Assembly: GCA_014529385.2 (NCBI GenBank)
Contig: CM043942.1
Span: 36,422,469-36,486,468, forward strand
Direction: 5' to 3'
Origin: Adiantum capillus-veneris
Lineage: Eukaryota; Streptophyta; Polypodiopsida; Polypodiales; Pteridaceae
Length of the DNA stretch: 64,000 nucleotides
The position numbers were made by a program, and so were the translations under genes. The notes under the pieces were generated by a model. The model searched no databases and had not been told where the DNA came from. It worked only from the letters and a program-made list of their open reading frames with translations. Positions 34,856 through 47,875 of the stretch are shown piece after piece (the stretch's first letter is position 1; each line of letters opens with the position of its first letter).

Positions 34856-36202
34856 GTTAGGGTTCCTTATGTTTTTTGTTGTGTTCAATAAGTGTTGGTA
34901 CCTTTTCCCACTAATGTGCCTCCTGGAGGTATTCCTTTTGTTTCCTAGTGTGTACATGAGTATGTTGCTATTGATAGGATTTGGACCTTCATGGAATCTT
35001 TATCTCGACTCACTCTTCAAATCAAGCGCGACCATCGACACAAACAGGTGTTTCTTGTCCATTAGCATTGCCCCTTATCTTTTTTGCATCTATGATTGTC
35101 TGCTTTAATTGTGAATGGTAGCCTAATATTCACCACATTTGCTTAGTATCAAACATTTAATTCAATGTAATTTTTTGTCATAATCACTTGTCTAGGTTTA
35201 AAAATCAAGCAGCCCGACTAAGCTAGTTTGACCAAGTTAGGTGTTAGAGATCTTCTCTTAATACCATGGGGAATGCCTTCCTAATAATTAATGGTTACTT
35301 AGGTTCTTAATCCAATTTAGGCAGCATTGTGTGAAATGTACTAGGGCTTTCTAGTGGGCTTGACCCTATTGACCTTTAGCTTAAGTATTATAAAGGGAGT
35401 TTACTAGTGTGATGAGCCTGGGGAGGTGTATCAGTGTTATATGACCCCCCAAAGTTACAAAATTAAAATGATGAAAATGAACAAACAAAAAATCAAAGTG
35501 CCACATTGTAAAATCTTAAGCTGGAAGAGAAATCTCAGTTTGATTGGGTACTTCACTCACATGTATCGCCTATGGTACTAGAGCCCTAGAGGTTCCCAGT
35601 ATGGGCTCTTTTTCTTGAAAAGCAAAAAACCCAAGGCATACAAAATAAGCACACACATCAAAATTGAATCATTGTGAAAAGAATTTGGGGGGTCAGAGAA
35701 AAAGTAATCAGTCAGGCGATGATTTCATGAGAAATTCCTTTTATGGTAGCTTAACTACAAGGTCTTCTAGATATAGCCTCTAGTCAGCCCTCGAACATGA
35801 ATACTTGGCTCTCGCGATTAAACAACTTAATTGACCACAGAAAATTAAGAAGCTTACCCATGGTATTAATATTCGATCTCTAGTGCCTTTTGACCGTCAA
35901 ATTAGCGACCCCAGACTTGTTTAATTTTTTACCTTTACATCTGTTTATGCATTTGATTACATTGCAATTTAATGTTCATTGCTGACAAATTGTTTGAAAT
36001 TCTTTTACCAATCAATTTGTCTATCTAAAACTGCATATGCTTTTTAATCACTTATGAGAATGCAATTACTGTGCCAATGTTGTTTGATTTTGCAGTGACT
36101 GAAGAAGGCTAAGGACATTCATCTCAAATGCTCTTCCACCTCGACGAACGAGCTTCAACTCAATAGCTTCCAAGGACAGAATCTACATCAGGAAGGGGGG
36201 CA
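34856..36202 (+). other. 3' untranslated region and polypurine tract of copy C
   Basis: Non-coding DNA closely similar to 19640-20815 of copy B. It contains a segment of roughly 115 bp (about 35890-36005) absent from copy B. It ends with AGGAAGGGGGGCA immediately before the LTR, the expected plus-strand primer. Confidence 0.8.
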
Positions 36203-36511
36203 TGTTAACCCTCACGGCTCACGGACACCCCATCACCTACGACGGACGTGTATTATGTATTTGGTAGAGTCAGGTACCGGGCTTGTCGGACCAATAGGAA
36301 AAGGGTAAGAGTGATCGCTGATGAGAGGCGCACTCTAACTGGGACATTCAAGGGATTAGTTGGCTAAGCATGGGCGCCCAAGTGTGAATGGGGTGAGCTC
36401 ATATAAAAGTCAACTAAACCTAAAATTCACTCATTCTCTCATTTGTGCAATAGAAGAGTGCTCTTGCTCCATCTCCATCTTCTTCTTCTTCACCTCCTTG
36501 TGTGTGTGTAT

Positions 36512-36582
<71 letters not shown>

Positions 36583-36817
36583 CGATCGAGCATTGCGGCG
36601 GCACGACGGCGGTGAAGCGGTTGAGCGCGACGTAGCGGCGTCTCCTTCTTCTTCGCGGCGAGGAATCCTCCACGGCAGGAGCATAGAGTGGTGAGTGACA
36701 CACCATTGCCCTCTTTTGAGCTTACTAGTTAAGCTAGTTGTGTGCTTGGAGCCGTCTGTGGCTCGCACACAGTGTTAGGCAAGGCCCTTGCTTCGACAGT
36801 GTGGCAAGGAGCGCACA
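36203..36817 (+). repeat. 3' LTR of copy C
   Basis: 615 bp, TGTTAACCCTC...GGAGCGCACA, TATAAAA at 36402-36408. Outside the microsatellite it is nearly identical to the 5' LTR. Here (TG)n is only about five units, while (GA)n is about 35 units (36510-36580), the reverse of the 5' LTR. Confidence 0.9.
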
Positions 36818-36960
36818 CTCACCAAAGATCTCTCCCTTCCCCTTGCCATGTTTGCCTTCAAGATGCAAGGCAATGTACTTGAATTTAGAGAGACACCCTC
36901 ACTTTGCATCTGCTGAAGAAAAAAAAAAGAATAATTTTGCCCATATTAGCATCTTGAAGG

Positions 36961-36993
<33 letters not shown>

Positions 36994-38330
36994 CAGCAAA
37001 AAAAAAAAAAGTTACTGAGAGAAGTAAAATATTCCAGCAGTTCATTTAAAGTAGTCCAGCAGTTCCTTAGCTAGCTCTAATTGAGCATATCCTCCTCTAA
37101 ATTAACACTCTAAGAACATTTGTCACCTAAGAAACATCAACCATGAAAGTACATGGAATGACCTTCCTAAGTTGTGCAACAACAATTCTTTTCTCCTCAT
37201 TATCAAAGTACAAATTGTTTTAATCTAGTAGATGTAAGTGACCACACGATGATGGGCCTGGGGCCACATTCCGTGAAATTGATTGCATTTAGAGTATCCC
37301 TCCTATTGGATACATTGAAAACAATCTAGAGCCTCATTGGCTACCAACTATTGCTCTACATTTCCTCCTATAAGTACGTTTCAAGAGTGTACTATGGAGA
37401 GGAAATTTTGCTCCATATTCCTTGATAACAACTCTGTGCTTTTATAGTCCTGCTCATGTCCATACACAGATTTATCCTGCAATCAATCTTAAATTCTAAA
37501 TTCATTAACCTCAGTTCTTGGAAGAGCTTGCACTTTCCACTTACTGTTGCATATATCTCAGTCCACAATTCATGTAACATTTCTTTCCTCATATATGCAT
37601 ACATATCATTCTTCTAAGCCTCCATAGCCTCATATAGTACCTTGATTAGGGTATGCATCTTTTCATACATTAAGTTGTCTTTCCTTCAAGAATTCTCCGG
37701 TTCATGACCAAGAGAAATTATGCTTTGCTGTACTCTCCTCCAGAATGCATTTTGTACTTTGGGTGACAGTCAATAGACTCCCTGGTCTTCAACATCACAC
37801 ATCCTAGCGAACATGAAAATTGATTGGACTTCTTCTTATGTGGAAAGAGGGTGAGAAGCACAACAAACAGGGCATGTGCTTGTCTACAATAGGCAAGGTG
37901 TGTGTTTACCCTTTAATGATTAAGGGAAACATTGTAGAAATTGGGTTTTAAGAGAAGTTTGTGGTTAAGGGTTTGAATTTCAAAATTTGCCCTTAATTAT
38001 GATGAAATGTTGTTTAAAATAATAGTCATGGTCTCTTCCAGTTTCTATGGTAATTTAATCTAGTAGGGGCGCCCAATTCTGGAAGCATGTCGATCAAGGG
38101 GAATCTTGGGAGATGCCTTCGAAAATGTTTTGGTGAAAAAGCGGGCAGGAGACGTGTGGAGCCATGAGAATAAGGGGACGTATATTAAGGTTTCATTTCT
38201 CTCTGTTGTCTCTCTGTCTGTCGGTACAGCGGATGCAGGCGCGGGGAGGTTCGCTACGCAGGGGGGCGCTGGGTGCCGACTGGGAGATGCGATGCGCATG
38301 CTCTGCGTCGTGTGTTGGGTGCAGGTTGTA
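36818..38330. other. No recognisable gene
   Basis: Contains a short (CA)n/(GA)n tract (36960-36992). ORFs of 70-103 codons lack motifs. From about 38100 the sequence becomes GC-rich, but overlapping frames on both strands argue against a gene. Confidence 0.5.
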
Positions 38331-38339
38331 TGGGTGCAG

Positions 38340-38500
38340 AGCGGATGCAGGAGGGCAGACATTGGCTGCAAAGGGGATGGAAGAGAGCCCATGCGGCTTG
38401 TGGGTGCAGGCGGGCAGACATTGGCTGCAAGGGGATGGAAGAGAGCCCATGCGGCTTGTGGGTGCAGGCAGGCAAACATTGGCTGCAGAGGGGTCGAGTC
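38340..38500. repeat. Tandem repeat of about 58-59 bp, three units
   Basis: CA(G/A)ACATTGGCTGCA recurs at 38356, 38415 and 38473 within GC-rich DNA. The long overlapping ORFs on both strands (up to 175 codons) are products of this repeat. Confidence 0.85.
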
Positions 38501-38854
38501 GATGCACCGCGGAGCAGGACGAGCAGCCATCGATGGCGCTGCGTTGAGCTGGAGAGCATAGGTGGATTTTGCCAAGAGCATCTGCATAGATTCTGACTAA
38601 TGCGCGCGTAGACCACATTTTTTCCACCTTCCTATACAAAGCTCAACAATTCCTATGAGATATTTGTAATAGGCTCTTCAAAAACTGAATAACTCAATAG
38701 GATTTAAAGCAATAGGTATAAATAATGTCCTACGTTATGAAACAACAATTTTTGAGTTCTTGTCTGTCACTAACCGGCCAAAGGGCACCCTTTGTCGCTG
38801 CTAAGGATTCAACAAAGGAAGCACTTTTGAATGTTAGGAATGATAATTATAAGC

Positions 38855-38878
38855 ACTAGTCTCCGGTTGGAAGGCCGC

Positions 38879-38975
<97 letters not shown>

Positions 38976-39120
38976 TTGCAAGCGAAGCAACTTCTTTCTC
39001 TCTTTGTCTCGCACAATTGGCTGGTGTAGGGAACACTGGCTTGAGGATTCTCCTTTCGCCACATGTTCGAGAGAGGGAGCCGAAATCCCTTCCCCAATTA
39101 TACTTAGTATAGCTATAGAT
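38855..39120 (+). repeat. 3'-hairpin short repeat family, copy 3
   Basis: Begins GCACTAGTCTCCGGTTGG, followed by a long (CT)n (38881-38973), a CATGTTCGAG segment, the hairpin GAGGGAGCCGAAATCCCTTCCCC and the tail TTATACTTAGTATAG. Both ends agree with the minus-strand copy at 1288-1500. Confidence 0.6.
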
Positions 39121-40288
39121 AATTAACCCTTCTTGTCAACTACATAAACCTTAAAGAGGAATACACCTTTGACATTTGCACAAAATGTACAATCGAGCCA
39201 CATGTATATAACATATAAAATAAAAGAAAATCTGAGGTTGAAATAAGCTTTGCTTTATAACCCCAAAAAAACATGCGAGGTTTTTGCCTAAATGGGATGA
39301 CCCAAGTAACTCGACCAATAAAGCATTCTGTACTATACAAAATGGATAATCATTTTCCATGTAAGATAGCCTCTTTGCAATGCTCTACACGAACACACAA
39401 TTTGAAAACTGACACCAGGTAAGTCGGATTGAGAACCCGGCAAAGCCTCCTCAGCCAGGGAGCCATTGGCTGTTCGGCTATCGAGCCATGTTCGGCTATC
39501 GAGCCGCCCCAACAGCACCCTATAGGAGGGTCTACCACTCTCCTAGCTTTTTTTAAAAATCGAATGCAAAAATGCATTAAAAGTTGAGAGCATACAAATG
39601 CCTCACGCTAGTTACACTAGTTGTGAGATAAACATCCAAAACAAAGTTTCTCTAATGAACTGAAAAATGATGCTCCGTAAGGCATGCCAATAGCATACCA
39701 TTAATTTCAATAGCATGGTCATACTGGGTCTAATGTCACATCCATTAATTAATTTGTCGGAGAGATTCTCAAGGAATCTCTCATTTCAAAGGTAAAGTCT
39801 CTCCTCTGCGCTCGACTGTCGACCATCCCCTTCTCCAATCGCGCACTGCGCACTCCTCCACCCCCTGTGCACCTCGCTGCAAAACAACGCGCTCTCGGAT
39901 CATGAGCTCAACGCCCTGCAGCTCTGCTTGGTCCTTCCCTGATGACGACTTGCATGCCTTACGCTTCGTCCCCTGCGCTCCTGGACTCTAACTGTACGAG
40001 CACCAACTCTGGGTCATGGCTTTCCCCACCCCTTTGAAGCTCCCTCTTGGTCTGCCGATTTTGCTTCAGTTGCCATGCATCTGATTCTTCCCCAAAGGAC
40101 GCGTGCATATACACTCTCCTGCGCCTCCCACGAGTGCTAACCAAAACGCCTCCTACATAAACCGCCTCCTGCAAATTCTCCCTCCTGCACTTGTCGACGG
40201 CCTCCCTTTTCCCCTTGCAAGCACGACAGCAGCATCCCTATACTGACTCAAACAGTACGCCTTGGCCACCCCAGGTCCGTCGCAGCTT

Positions 40289-40335
<47 letters not shown>

Positions 40336-41953
40336 CCCTTGCCAAGACAGCTGCGCTGCAGGTCCGCAGAGAGCTCTCGTGTCCGCGCTTGTCGGTGTTC
40401 TGCCCGAAATTGACCAAAAAAAATCATCTTCCTGCCTGCAAAAAAAATCTACTCCTCTCACTCACCTCCTGACACGCGGCCCTGTCCCCACCATTTTCTC
40501 ACGGGGAGTCTCCTTTCGCTTTAGCTTTTGTGCGGTATCTGAGCATATAAAGTCTAAATTGACCTGTTGGGAAAATTGAGGCAACATACTAGCATACCAT
40601 TGCACCATCCCAATAGGATTTCAATCTCCAACCGTAGAAATCAGGACAAAGATCCTTGAAGCACATGTACCTTGAGGAAATGAATAAAAGGCTTGTCAAC
40701 ATGATTGGATCAAAAAAGGTCTTCAATCTCATCTTGGTGCTCCTTACACCTCACCAAACACCATTTCAAATACCCAATTTAAGTTCTTTTGCAATAGTCC
40801 AAATGGGCATGCAATGAGGAAATACTGTCTAGGGTAAAAGGGCCAATAAAAAGCAGGGTCTCTGTGGAGGGACCCTGGCTCCCTAACAGCTGAGTGCAAG
40901 ATTCAATCGTGGCCGCCGGATTTGGGTTCAAGCCTTGCTAGCCAAATTGTCCAATTTTACCCCCTTTGTGTGGCCTTCCATTCACGGCCACTTTTGTTAC
41001 ACGTAAATTTTTGGTCGCCATAGTGTGTCGTCGTTGAAGCTCTATTTGCGGTGCAATTTTTAAGGGAGGTAGGCAATGTTGTGCTCTTTCCATCTAACCC
41101 ATCCGGCCCAAAAATGTTGCATTGTATCGGCGAAAATTTGTCGCACACCTTAGGTGGTCCACTATTGGGTGTTTTACCCTATTGTTTCGACAAGTTTTCC
41201 AACAAGGTTAATCATTATGCAAGGTCCAGGGTTAAGCATTGACCGAGTGCGGGGATCGAACAGAGGAGCTCACACTCACATTGAAGCCTTTCCAGCTGAC
41301 CAACCCACCCACAACGCTTCGTCTCCAAAAATAAAAAAGTTGCAAATACGCATTCCTCAAACCTCCGCACCTGATATCACCGGTACTGCTCCCGATATCG
41401 CATAGTGTCGGCTTGCATGCTGTGTGAACTGTCCACACCTGCCACCTGGGCACCCCTCCACGTTTCCTTGTATTAAACCAAGAGCATCTCCCACTGATCC
41501 GATCAAAACAAATCTTCCAAAATCGTACCACACAAATTCCCATATACCAACTAAATACTCCCAGTGTGCCTTGGACTCCTAATACTGCTAATATTCCATC
41601 TTTGACGAAGCTTTGACTTCAAATCTTCAAGAAATGGAGAGTGTGTGTAGGTAAGAAGAGTGAAGCTTGATCCGGCCAGATCCGGTAGTGTGCCCTGCAA
41701 ACCCAGCGCTCAACGCGCGTGGAGAGAGAGAGAAAAGGATAGCGCGCCGGCGGCCTTCCCCTCCCTATTTGCCCTTCGTGGTGTAGCCTAGTCCCTTCCA
41801 CTGCCACGTGTGCTGCCTCTCCCCCTTCTCCTTGCCACACTGGAAACCTTGCACTTCCTGCCTGTTGCTCGAGGACAAAGCACTCGCAAACCAAGAGGAG
41901 TTGGAGGCACTCCGTGACCCGCCAATGCTCAAAGCTGAGCCGACCCAGAAAAC

Positions 41954-41993
<40 letters not shown>

Positions 41994-42695
41994 CGCAGCT
42001 CGAGGGCAAGCTGCACTCAAGCCGAGAGCAGATCGAGCGTAGCATTAACGATCGGGCAGCTCAAGGAAGGGGCTCTCGCTTCTTTATTTCCCTTCGAGCC
42101 ACTAGAGGAAATGGTGAGATTCATGATAATCTGCTGATGATGGAGCACAAACGTCTTGCTGCACATCCATTATTGTGTGAGATTGTGAATGCCTCTTCCG
42201 TCTCTCCTTTGATTGCAGCTTGGCATGGTGGTCAGTCTGTCTTTTGCTGGTAGCACTTGCACATGGCACAATGACAGCTTGGGAGGACACTATCAACTAC
42301 CACCAGAACACTGACAGCTAAATTAGAGCATCGTAGGAGAGCTGGAAGGGGAGAAGGAGGCTGTCACCAACATAAACACGTGGGGTTTCAACGTGGTGGA
42401 TGACATCAAAGAGGCCCTAAAGGGGGAGTATCTGAGGGTTGTGTCTTGCGTTGACACTGTTGTGTGACTCGTGCAGGGTGCTTGGACATTGTTTTTTGGG
42501 TGTGTCTAGTGCCCTCATGTGACATAGCCCTAAGTTGTGGAGTTTGGACTTTTGGTGGAAAGTTGGGATAAGGGCCATATAGGCATATATCCATGGTCAT
42601 TATTTTCCTCACACTAGTGGTGAATGCACACTCATGTACATGAAATTGGCATGAATCATATGCGTGCACGCGATCTTAGTTGTTGAATGAAGAAA

Positions 42696-42731
<36 letters not shown>

Positions 42732-42738
42732 AGAGAGA
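39121..42738. other. Gene-poor region with GA tracts
   Basis: No gene is supported. (GA)n tracts lie at about 40300-40331 and 41957-41990, and a TG/GA tract at about 42697-42740. A GC-rich stretch at 39840-40540 has overlapping ORFs on both strands without motifs. A B-box-like GGGTTCAAGCC near 40926 hints at another SINE relic. Confidence 0.5.
41243..41312 (-). repeat. tRNA-like (SINE head) sequence
   Basis: On the minus strand an A-box-like TTGGTCAGCTGGAAAGG (about 41288-41304) and a B-box-like CTGTTCGATCCCC (about 41250-41262) are spaced as in tRNA genes. Acceptor ends do not pair, and no A-tail or duplication was found. Confidence 0.45.
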
Positions 42739-43118
42739 GAGCTTCATCACTATCTCACATGGGGTAAGTCGGGGGATCTAGGGCCCCAATTTGGGGGCGC
42801 AGAGCGACTATCTCTTCTGCACAATTGCCTGATGAACTAGGCAGTGAACTAAAGACAAAAATGACACCCAAAATTCACCCCTCGTTCATCCGCAAAGTGG
42901 GATGTGAGTCGAATTGGAGACCTCTCGATCGTTACACAAAAGCTCTATGGTCACGCTAGCATGCATCGTTGCCCATGTGGGCATGATGGCACACAATCAC
43001 ACCCTAGTTTACTCGCCCCTGGTTTACCCCTAAAGCCCCTAGTTCAACTAACGATCCGACGGTTGGGATTAAGCCGCTTCACGCCCCCTAATTTGGGCCG
43101 TAGATCCCCTTTGAGCCA
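42739..43118 (-). mobile_element. Foldback element with tRNA-like core, copy 1
   Basis: Inverted arms of about 65 bp (outer bases GGGGATCTA at 42772 and TAGATCCCC at 43101-43109) share the motif GGCCC(A)AATTTGGGGGCG. The left end extends as CTTCATCACTATCTCACATG. Between the arms, on the minus strand, lie an A-box-like TAGCGTGACCATAG (about 42945-42960) and a B-box-like CAATTCGACTC (42906-42916). The same layout, in opposite orientation, is at 47868-48258. It sits about 300 bp upstream of the pectin methylesterase start. Confidence 0.6.
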
Positions 43119-43122
43119 CACC

Positions 43123-43124
<2 letters not shown>

Positions 43125-43159
<35 letters not shown>

Positions 43160-43192
43160 TCTATCAATGCTGGCCTATAAGATTCCTCAGTT

Positions 43193-43238
<46 letters not shown>

Positions 43239-43313
43239 AGACTGTGTAGTGTTCCGCAGTTATTTATTGACGATTGGTCTTTTGGGTTTGCTGGGTCAGA
43301 CTTCAGTGTGTGT

Positions 43314-43366
<53 letters not shown>
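43125..43366. repeat. (GA)n clusters and a TG-GC-GA junction upstream of pectin methylesterase
   Basis: Three GA tracts at about 43125-43155, 43194-43233 and 43326-43366. The last is preceded by GTGTGTGCGCGCGCGCG. They end 46 bp before the start codon and are likely in the 5' leader or core promoter. Plant GAGA-binding proteins (BBR/BPC family) bind such tracts; a role here is inference. Confidence 0.8.
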
Positions 43367-43369
<3 letters not shown>

Positions 43370-43412
43370 CCCTTACTGATTATAAACAGCTGCGACTGAT
43401 TGCAAGGCAAAC

Positions 43413-46400
43413 ATGGCAGCCAAGATTTTGAATGTGGCCCAAGATGGCTCGGGGGACTACAAAACGGTGCAGGATGCAGTGAATGAGGTCCCAGCGAACA
43501 ACAAGCAGCGTGTGGTGATCCGCATAGCCCACGGTACTTACCAGCAGCCCGTTTACATTCCCAAAAACAAGAAGATGATCACCTTCCTTGGTGACCACCC
43601 TGAGAGCACAATCTTAACATGGTCTAACACTGCCACCAGCATCAAACACCATCTGGTATGACTATATTCTCTGCATTGATCCTTTTCCCTGCACTTATTT
43701 GCATGCATTCCTTGTTTGTGTCAGTGTTAGGAAAAAGTGATGTCTACTGTCTCAGCTTACAAATATTATGCCGCTTGGAGACTCAATAATGCTGGTTGAG
43801 AGCAAGAGAAAACGTAACTATGTGTCTCAGCGCCCTCTTGGGAATTCGAAAATGCCGGTTCAGAGCATGGAGAATAGGAAATACGTTGTCTGTAATTAGC
43901 AAAAAATAGTGTAAATTTCTTGAAATCATGCAAAAACCTGTCCTTGGAAAGAAGGAAAGGGATTTGTGTATGTTTGGGAAACGAATTTTTTCCCGAACAC
44001 AAAAAGTAAAATTCCCACTTTGTGAAACCCAAGGAAAATAGTGTAAAATATCCAAAATAGTGTCCCATTCTCAGCTAAAATCTCCTCTTTGGAAAATCAT
44101 AGCTAGAGAGGAATTGTGTATGGTTAGGAAAATGAGTTTTCCCAAACATCCGCTTGTGTATCTGTGGGATGCACGCATGTTTGTAGCCTAAACACACCCT
44201 CCGACATACAGAACAAAAAGTAAACTCTAGTGGATTTCCTCTTTTTGGAATTATGGTATTTACATGAGCTTTGTGAGGGAGCTTATTGTGAGAAAAGTCT
44301 CAGCTTCGGGAGGGAGCTTTTTGCGAGAAAATCTGATTGCGGCTCTTGTTATGTGCATGGTGTACAGCCATCGTCTGTCATCGGAACTGGCACGTTTGGC
44401 TCAGGAACTGTGATTGTAGAAGGCGAAGACTTCATTGCCCAGGGCATCACCTTTGAGAATGTTGCTCCGAAGGTAATCCTTCAATGCATCTTTACAAAGG
44501 GCATGAATACATGCATTGTCTTGCTACATAGAGTATTTCATGTCTATATGGATATAAGGTACTGATGTGGATGTGGGCATGCTTTCAGGCAAACGTGCTC
44601 ACAAAATATGCTTAATTTCCAGTCCGTATATGCTTTTATTTCATATATATGGTTTTATGAACTCATACATGCGACACACATGCTTAAGACACACTCGCAT
44701 GGACTCCATTTAAATAGAGCTTCTCATGACTACCCATAAGTATAGAGCGCACATATTGTTAGCTCAATTTCTGGCTGAGATACTAATATGTATTATGTCT
44801 TTGTTCGTATAGTTGGTTTGTGCATGTACAAAGATGAGCAAGCACATGGAAGTACTCTTCATTTCTTTGATGCTGTTGATTTCATGATCAATTGGCTGAA
44901 TGGGTGTGATGTACTTTCTAGGCATTAAAGGAATCACGAAGTACAATCCTTGAGTTGATTGATTATATTGATCATTTGGATTTTCAGGGTTCAGGCCAGG
45001 CTGTTGCAATAAGAGTAACTGCAGATCGCTCTGCGTTTTATGATTGTCGCTTCCTAGGCTGGCAGGTATGCCTACAACTAGCTCCATATCATATTAGTGT
45101 CAACTGCTCATGAGCATAGGTGTACTAATTTGACTTGTTGAACTCTAGGACACTGCTTACTTTCACCATGGTAGGATCTATATTCGAGATTGCTACATCG
45201 AAGGCAGCGTCGACTTCATATTCGGCAATGCAACAGTGCTGCTGGAGCACTGCCATATCCATTGCAAGGCAGCTGGCTATATCACAGCACAGCAGCGCAC
45301 AAAAGCCAATGAATCAACTGGTTATGTGTTCTTGAGGTATGGTTTGATTCTTGACAAGTTTTCTCTGAAAGATTTCATATAACTGGCATCAAAGTCCACC
45401 ATCATGCAAAAAACAACATTCAGTATGAGGAGAAATTGTGAGAATGTCTCAAGCAGCAAGAGTCGAGGAAAATGGCTATTGATCATATACTTTTAAGCAG
45501 ACAGTTTTGAAAGGCTTTGTTGATGCATATGTGCTGTGGTATGGGCTTTGTCAAGCAGCACCGCATTCAATGGGCTTTTCTTCGTATGATCTGCCTATTT
45601 ACATTGAGAGGTCTACCTCTCCATCAAGGTCTTTATTCATTTTAAGGAAAGAGCCATCAATAATGCGAAGTTGCATTCACTAATGCAAGATTAACACAAA
45701 GCATTGTAATAGTGTGTTCGATCGATTCTGTCTTATCCCTCAATTCCGTTGCTTTTAACATAGGTATCGGAGCTTTTGTTTTCTCCCATGTAATACCATG
45801 ATGGCCAGAGTGATTAGAAGCTATGTGCTTTGCATACTGGATCATATCATAAGCTAGGATCATCTATGATATATTTGCATACTAGATCATGTTATAAGCT
45901 AGGATTTTTGGATGATATATTTGCATACTAGATCATATCATAAGCTAGGATCATCGATGATATCTTAGCATATAAAGTCCAAACTCCTCCCCTAACTGCC
46001 AGTGTTGGGAGCAAACATTTATGGGGTCTAATATTTGCGGTAAGTCGCGAGCCGGTGGTTTTTGCAGGTGCACAATCACAGGTACAGGGTCAAGCAGCCC
46101 TCACATGTACTTGGGAAGACCGTGGGCTCCATTTGCAAGGGTCATCTATGCCTACAGTTACATGGATGCATGCATCAGGCCAGAGGGTTGGAATAATTGG
46201 GGTAATGCAGAGAATGAAAAGACTGCTGAGTATTATGAATACAGGTATATTCTCTTTAGTGCATATGTATGATAGTCCTCCATGTGTGCACGGAGATTTT
46301 GTGCTGATTGATCAATTTGCACATATGGCAGTAAAGATTCTTTTCTAATGGAAAAAAACAATTCTTTCTATTATTCTCTATTTGCAATCAGTATTATTAC

Positions 46401-46596
46401 TTGCATCCTGTGGTTTGGTTGTAGGTGCCATGGCCCTGGAAGTGACACTTCCAAGCGGGTTGCTTGGTCGAAAAAGATGAAGGATTCTGACATTTTGCAG
46501 TTTGCAACACCGAGTTTTGTCGATGTCACAAACACATGGTTGAGTTCTGCAAAGATTGAGCAAGTCCCTTTTATACCACTGCCATTGTCTTTATGA
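43413..46596 (+). CDS. Pectin methylesterase, PME31-like (six exons)
   Basis: The coding exons are 43413-43655, 44368-44472, 44988-45065, 45149-45336, 46068-46244 and 46425-46596. All introns are GT-AG and the joined frame gives 320 residues ending in TGA. It removes methyl groups from cell-wall homogalacturonan. Motifs in order are QDGSGDYKTVQDAV near the N-terminus, GTGTFGSGTVIVEGEDF, SGQAVAIRV, GWQDTAY (catalytic Asp), GSVDFIFGNA (second catalytic Asp) and YLGRPW (substrate-binding Arg). All key residues are present. There is no pro-region, and no clear signal peptide precedes the catalytic domain, as in the short PME31 type of Arabidopsis. The ATG at 43413 aligns with that type's start. 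Introns are 712, 515, 83, 731 and 180 bp; intron 4 carries a small tandem repeat. It is the only intact host gene recognised here. Confidence 0.95.
45832..45968. repeat. Three tandem units of about 45 bp in intron 4
   Basis: GCATACTAGATCAT-type units start at 45832, 45877 and 45923 (spacing 45 and 46 bp), each followed by ATAAGCTAGGAT. They are wholly inside the fourth intron of the pectin methylesterase gene. Confidence 0.85.
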
Positions 46597-46966
46597 ATTA
46601 TTGCAAAGAGTGCCAGTGGTGCACTAAGCAAGGTCGATGTAGACTAGTTTCTGTAATTGTTTACCATATTGACAGTTGAAGTGCACTCATTCGATCAATA
46701 GAAGGTTAGTTGGGTTGCCATTTCAAGATCTTGACCAATTGTTGCTTTGTGTTATGAATCTAAATTCTAGGAGCCCTCTCTCTTACTTAGCATTGAAGTG
46801 AGTGGATCATGATAATTTCAAGTGGTTATTGCCTATGTGGCACTAGTGGATGCCCTTACAACTTTGAGATCTTTTAAATCAGGGGCGTTTGCTAGTGCCA
46901 CATAGGCACTATCGGATGAGAAGCGAGTTCCCCTTCGACAAAGGAAGACATAAACTTAGAGAAGTA

Positions 46967-47651
46967 ATGTTAACAACCATGCTGAATGTTCTGTTCCTAG
47001 GGGCCATTTCTTAATGCAAAAAAAAAATCCAAAAATCCACATCTCATTTCAATCATTACTTTGTTGTCTTAAGAGAATAAAATTAGTTTTCCATCTACAT
47101 GTCATACCCTGTTCAGGTTTTTGTTTTTGGAGTCGGGTAGGGCACACCCGGCCGCTCCCCTCATACACCAAAAAAGTATACAAGAAGAACGACCAGGACT
47201 ATGCACCCAAAAACCGAAGGCAGACGCTTTTGTCACTAGTTTCCTTTGGACTACGAGAGTTCATAGTTATCTACACTCTTAGGGCCATGATAATCCCTTG
47301 AGAGACCCACTCGCCACTTGGATTTGGGCGTGACAGCGACCAAGTACCTCTGTTCAGAGGCCTAGGTACTGCGGGACTTGCTTTAGTCTTCCCTTTGGAG
47401 TAGCCTCCTGTAGGTAACTTATCGCTCACCTCACTAAACTGCCTTTGAAACTCGACGGTTTTCCCCTAGGAAATGCTATACCCGCTTGGAAGGGTGTCGG
47501 TATGTTAACAACCATGTTGAATGTTCTGTTCCTAGGGGCCATTTCTTAATGCGCAAAAGAATCCAAAAATCCACATCTCATTTCAATCATTACTTTGTTG
47601 TCTTAAGGGAATAAAATTAGTTTTCCATCTACATGCCATATCTTGTTCAGG
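46967..47651. mobile_element. 150-bp direct repeats flanking 384 bp (TRIM-like)
   Basis: Copies of about 150 bp at 46967-47117 and 47502-47651 both start TGTTAACAACCATG and end TGTTCAGG, with only scattered differences. The interior has no coding capacity. Size and TG...CA-type ends recall a terminal-repeat retrotransposon in miniature. No convincing primer site or target duplication was found, so a simple segmental duplication is an alternative. Confidence 0.4.
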
Positions 47652-47875
47652 TATGTGTATACCTACCAAAAGGTACCAAGTTCAAAGTTCAAATACCAAC
47701 ATTTATGTTCAGGTATGTGTATACCTACCAAAAGGTACCAAGTTCAAATTTCAAATACCAACATTTCTGGCAGCCATGAGTTCCCCCATGGGCCATAAGG
47801 TTAGAGTTGATTTAGTTCCCTCATGGGCCATAAGGTTAGAGTTGATTTCTGGTAGTTGTGAGTTCCCCCATGGGC
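47640..47875. repeat. Nested short tandem duplications
   Basis: TTCAGGTATGTGTATACCTA occurs twice about 63 bp apart (near 47647 and 47710). GGGCCATAAGGTTAGAGTTG then occurs twice, near 47790 and 47825. Both lie between the TRIM-like repeat and the foldback element. Confidence 0.8.

Noticed and set aside
38060-38640. Overlapping ORFs up to 175 codons in GC-rich DNA
   Set aside because: Several frames on both strands are open at once because of a 58-bp tandem repeat; no motif was recognised.
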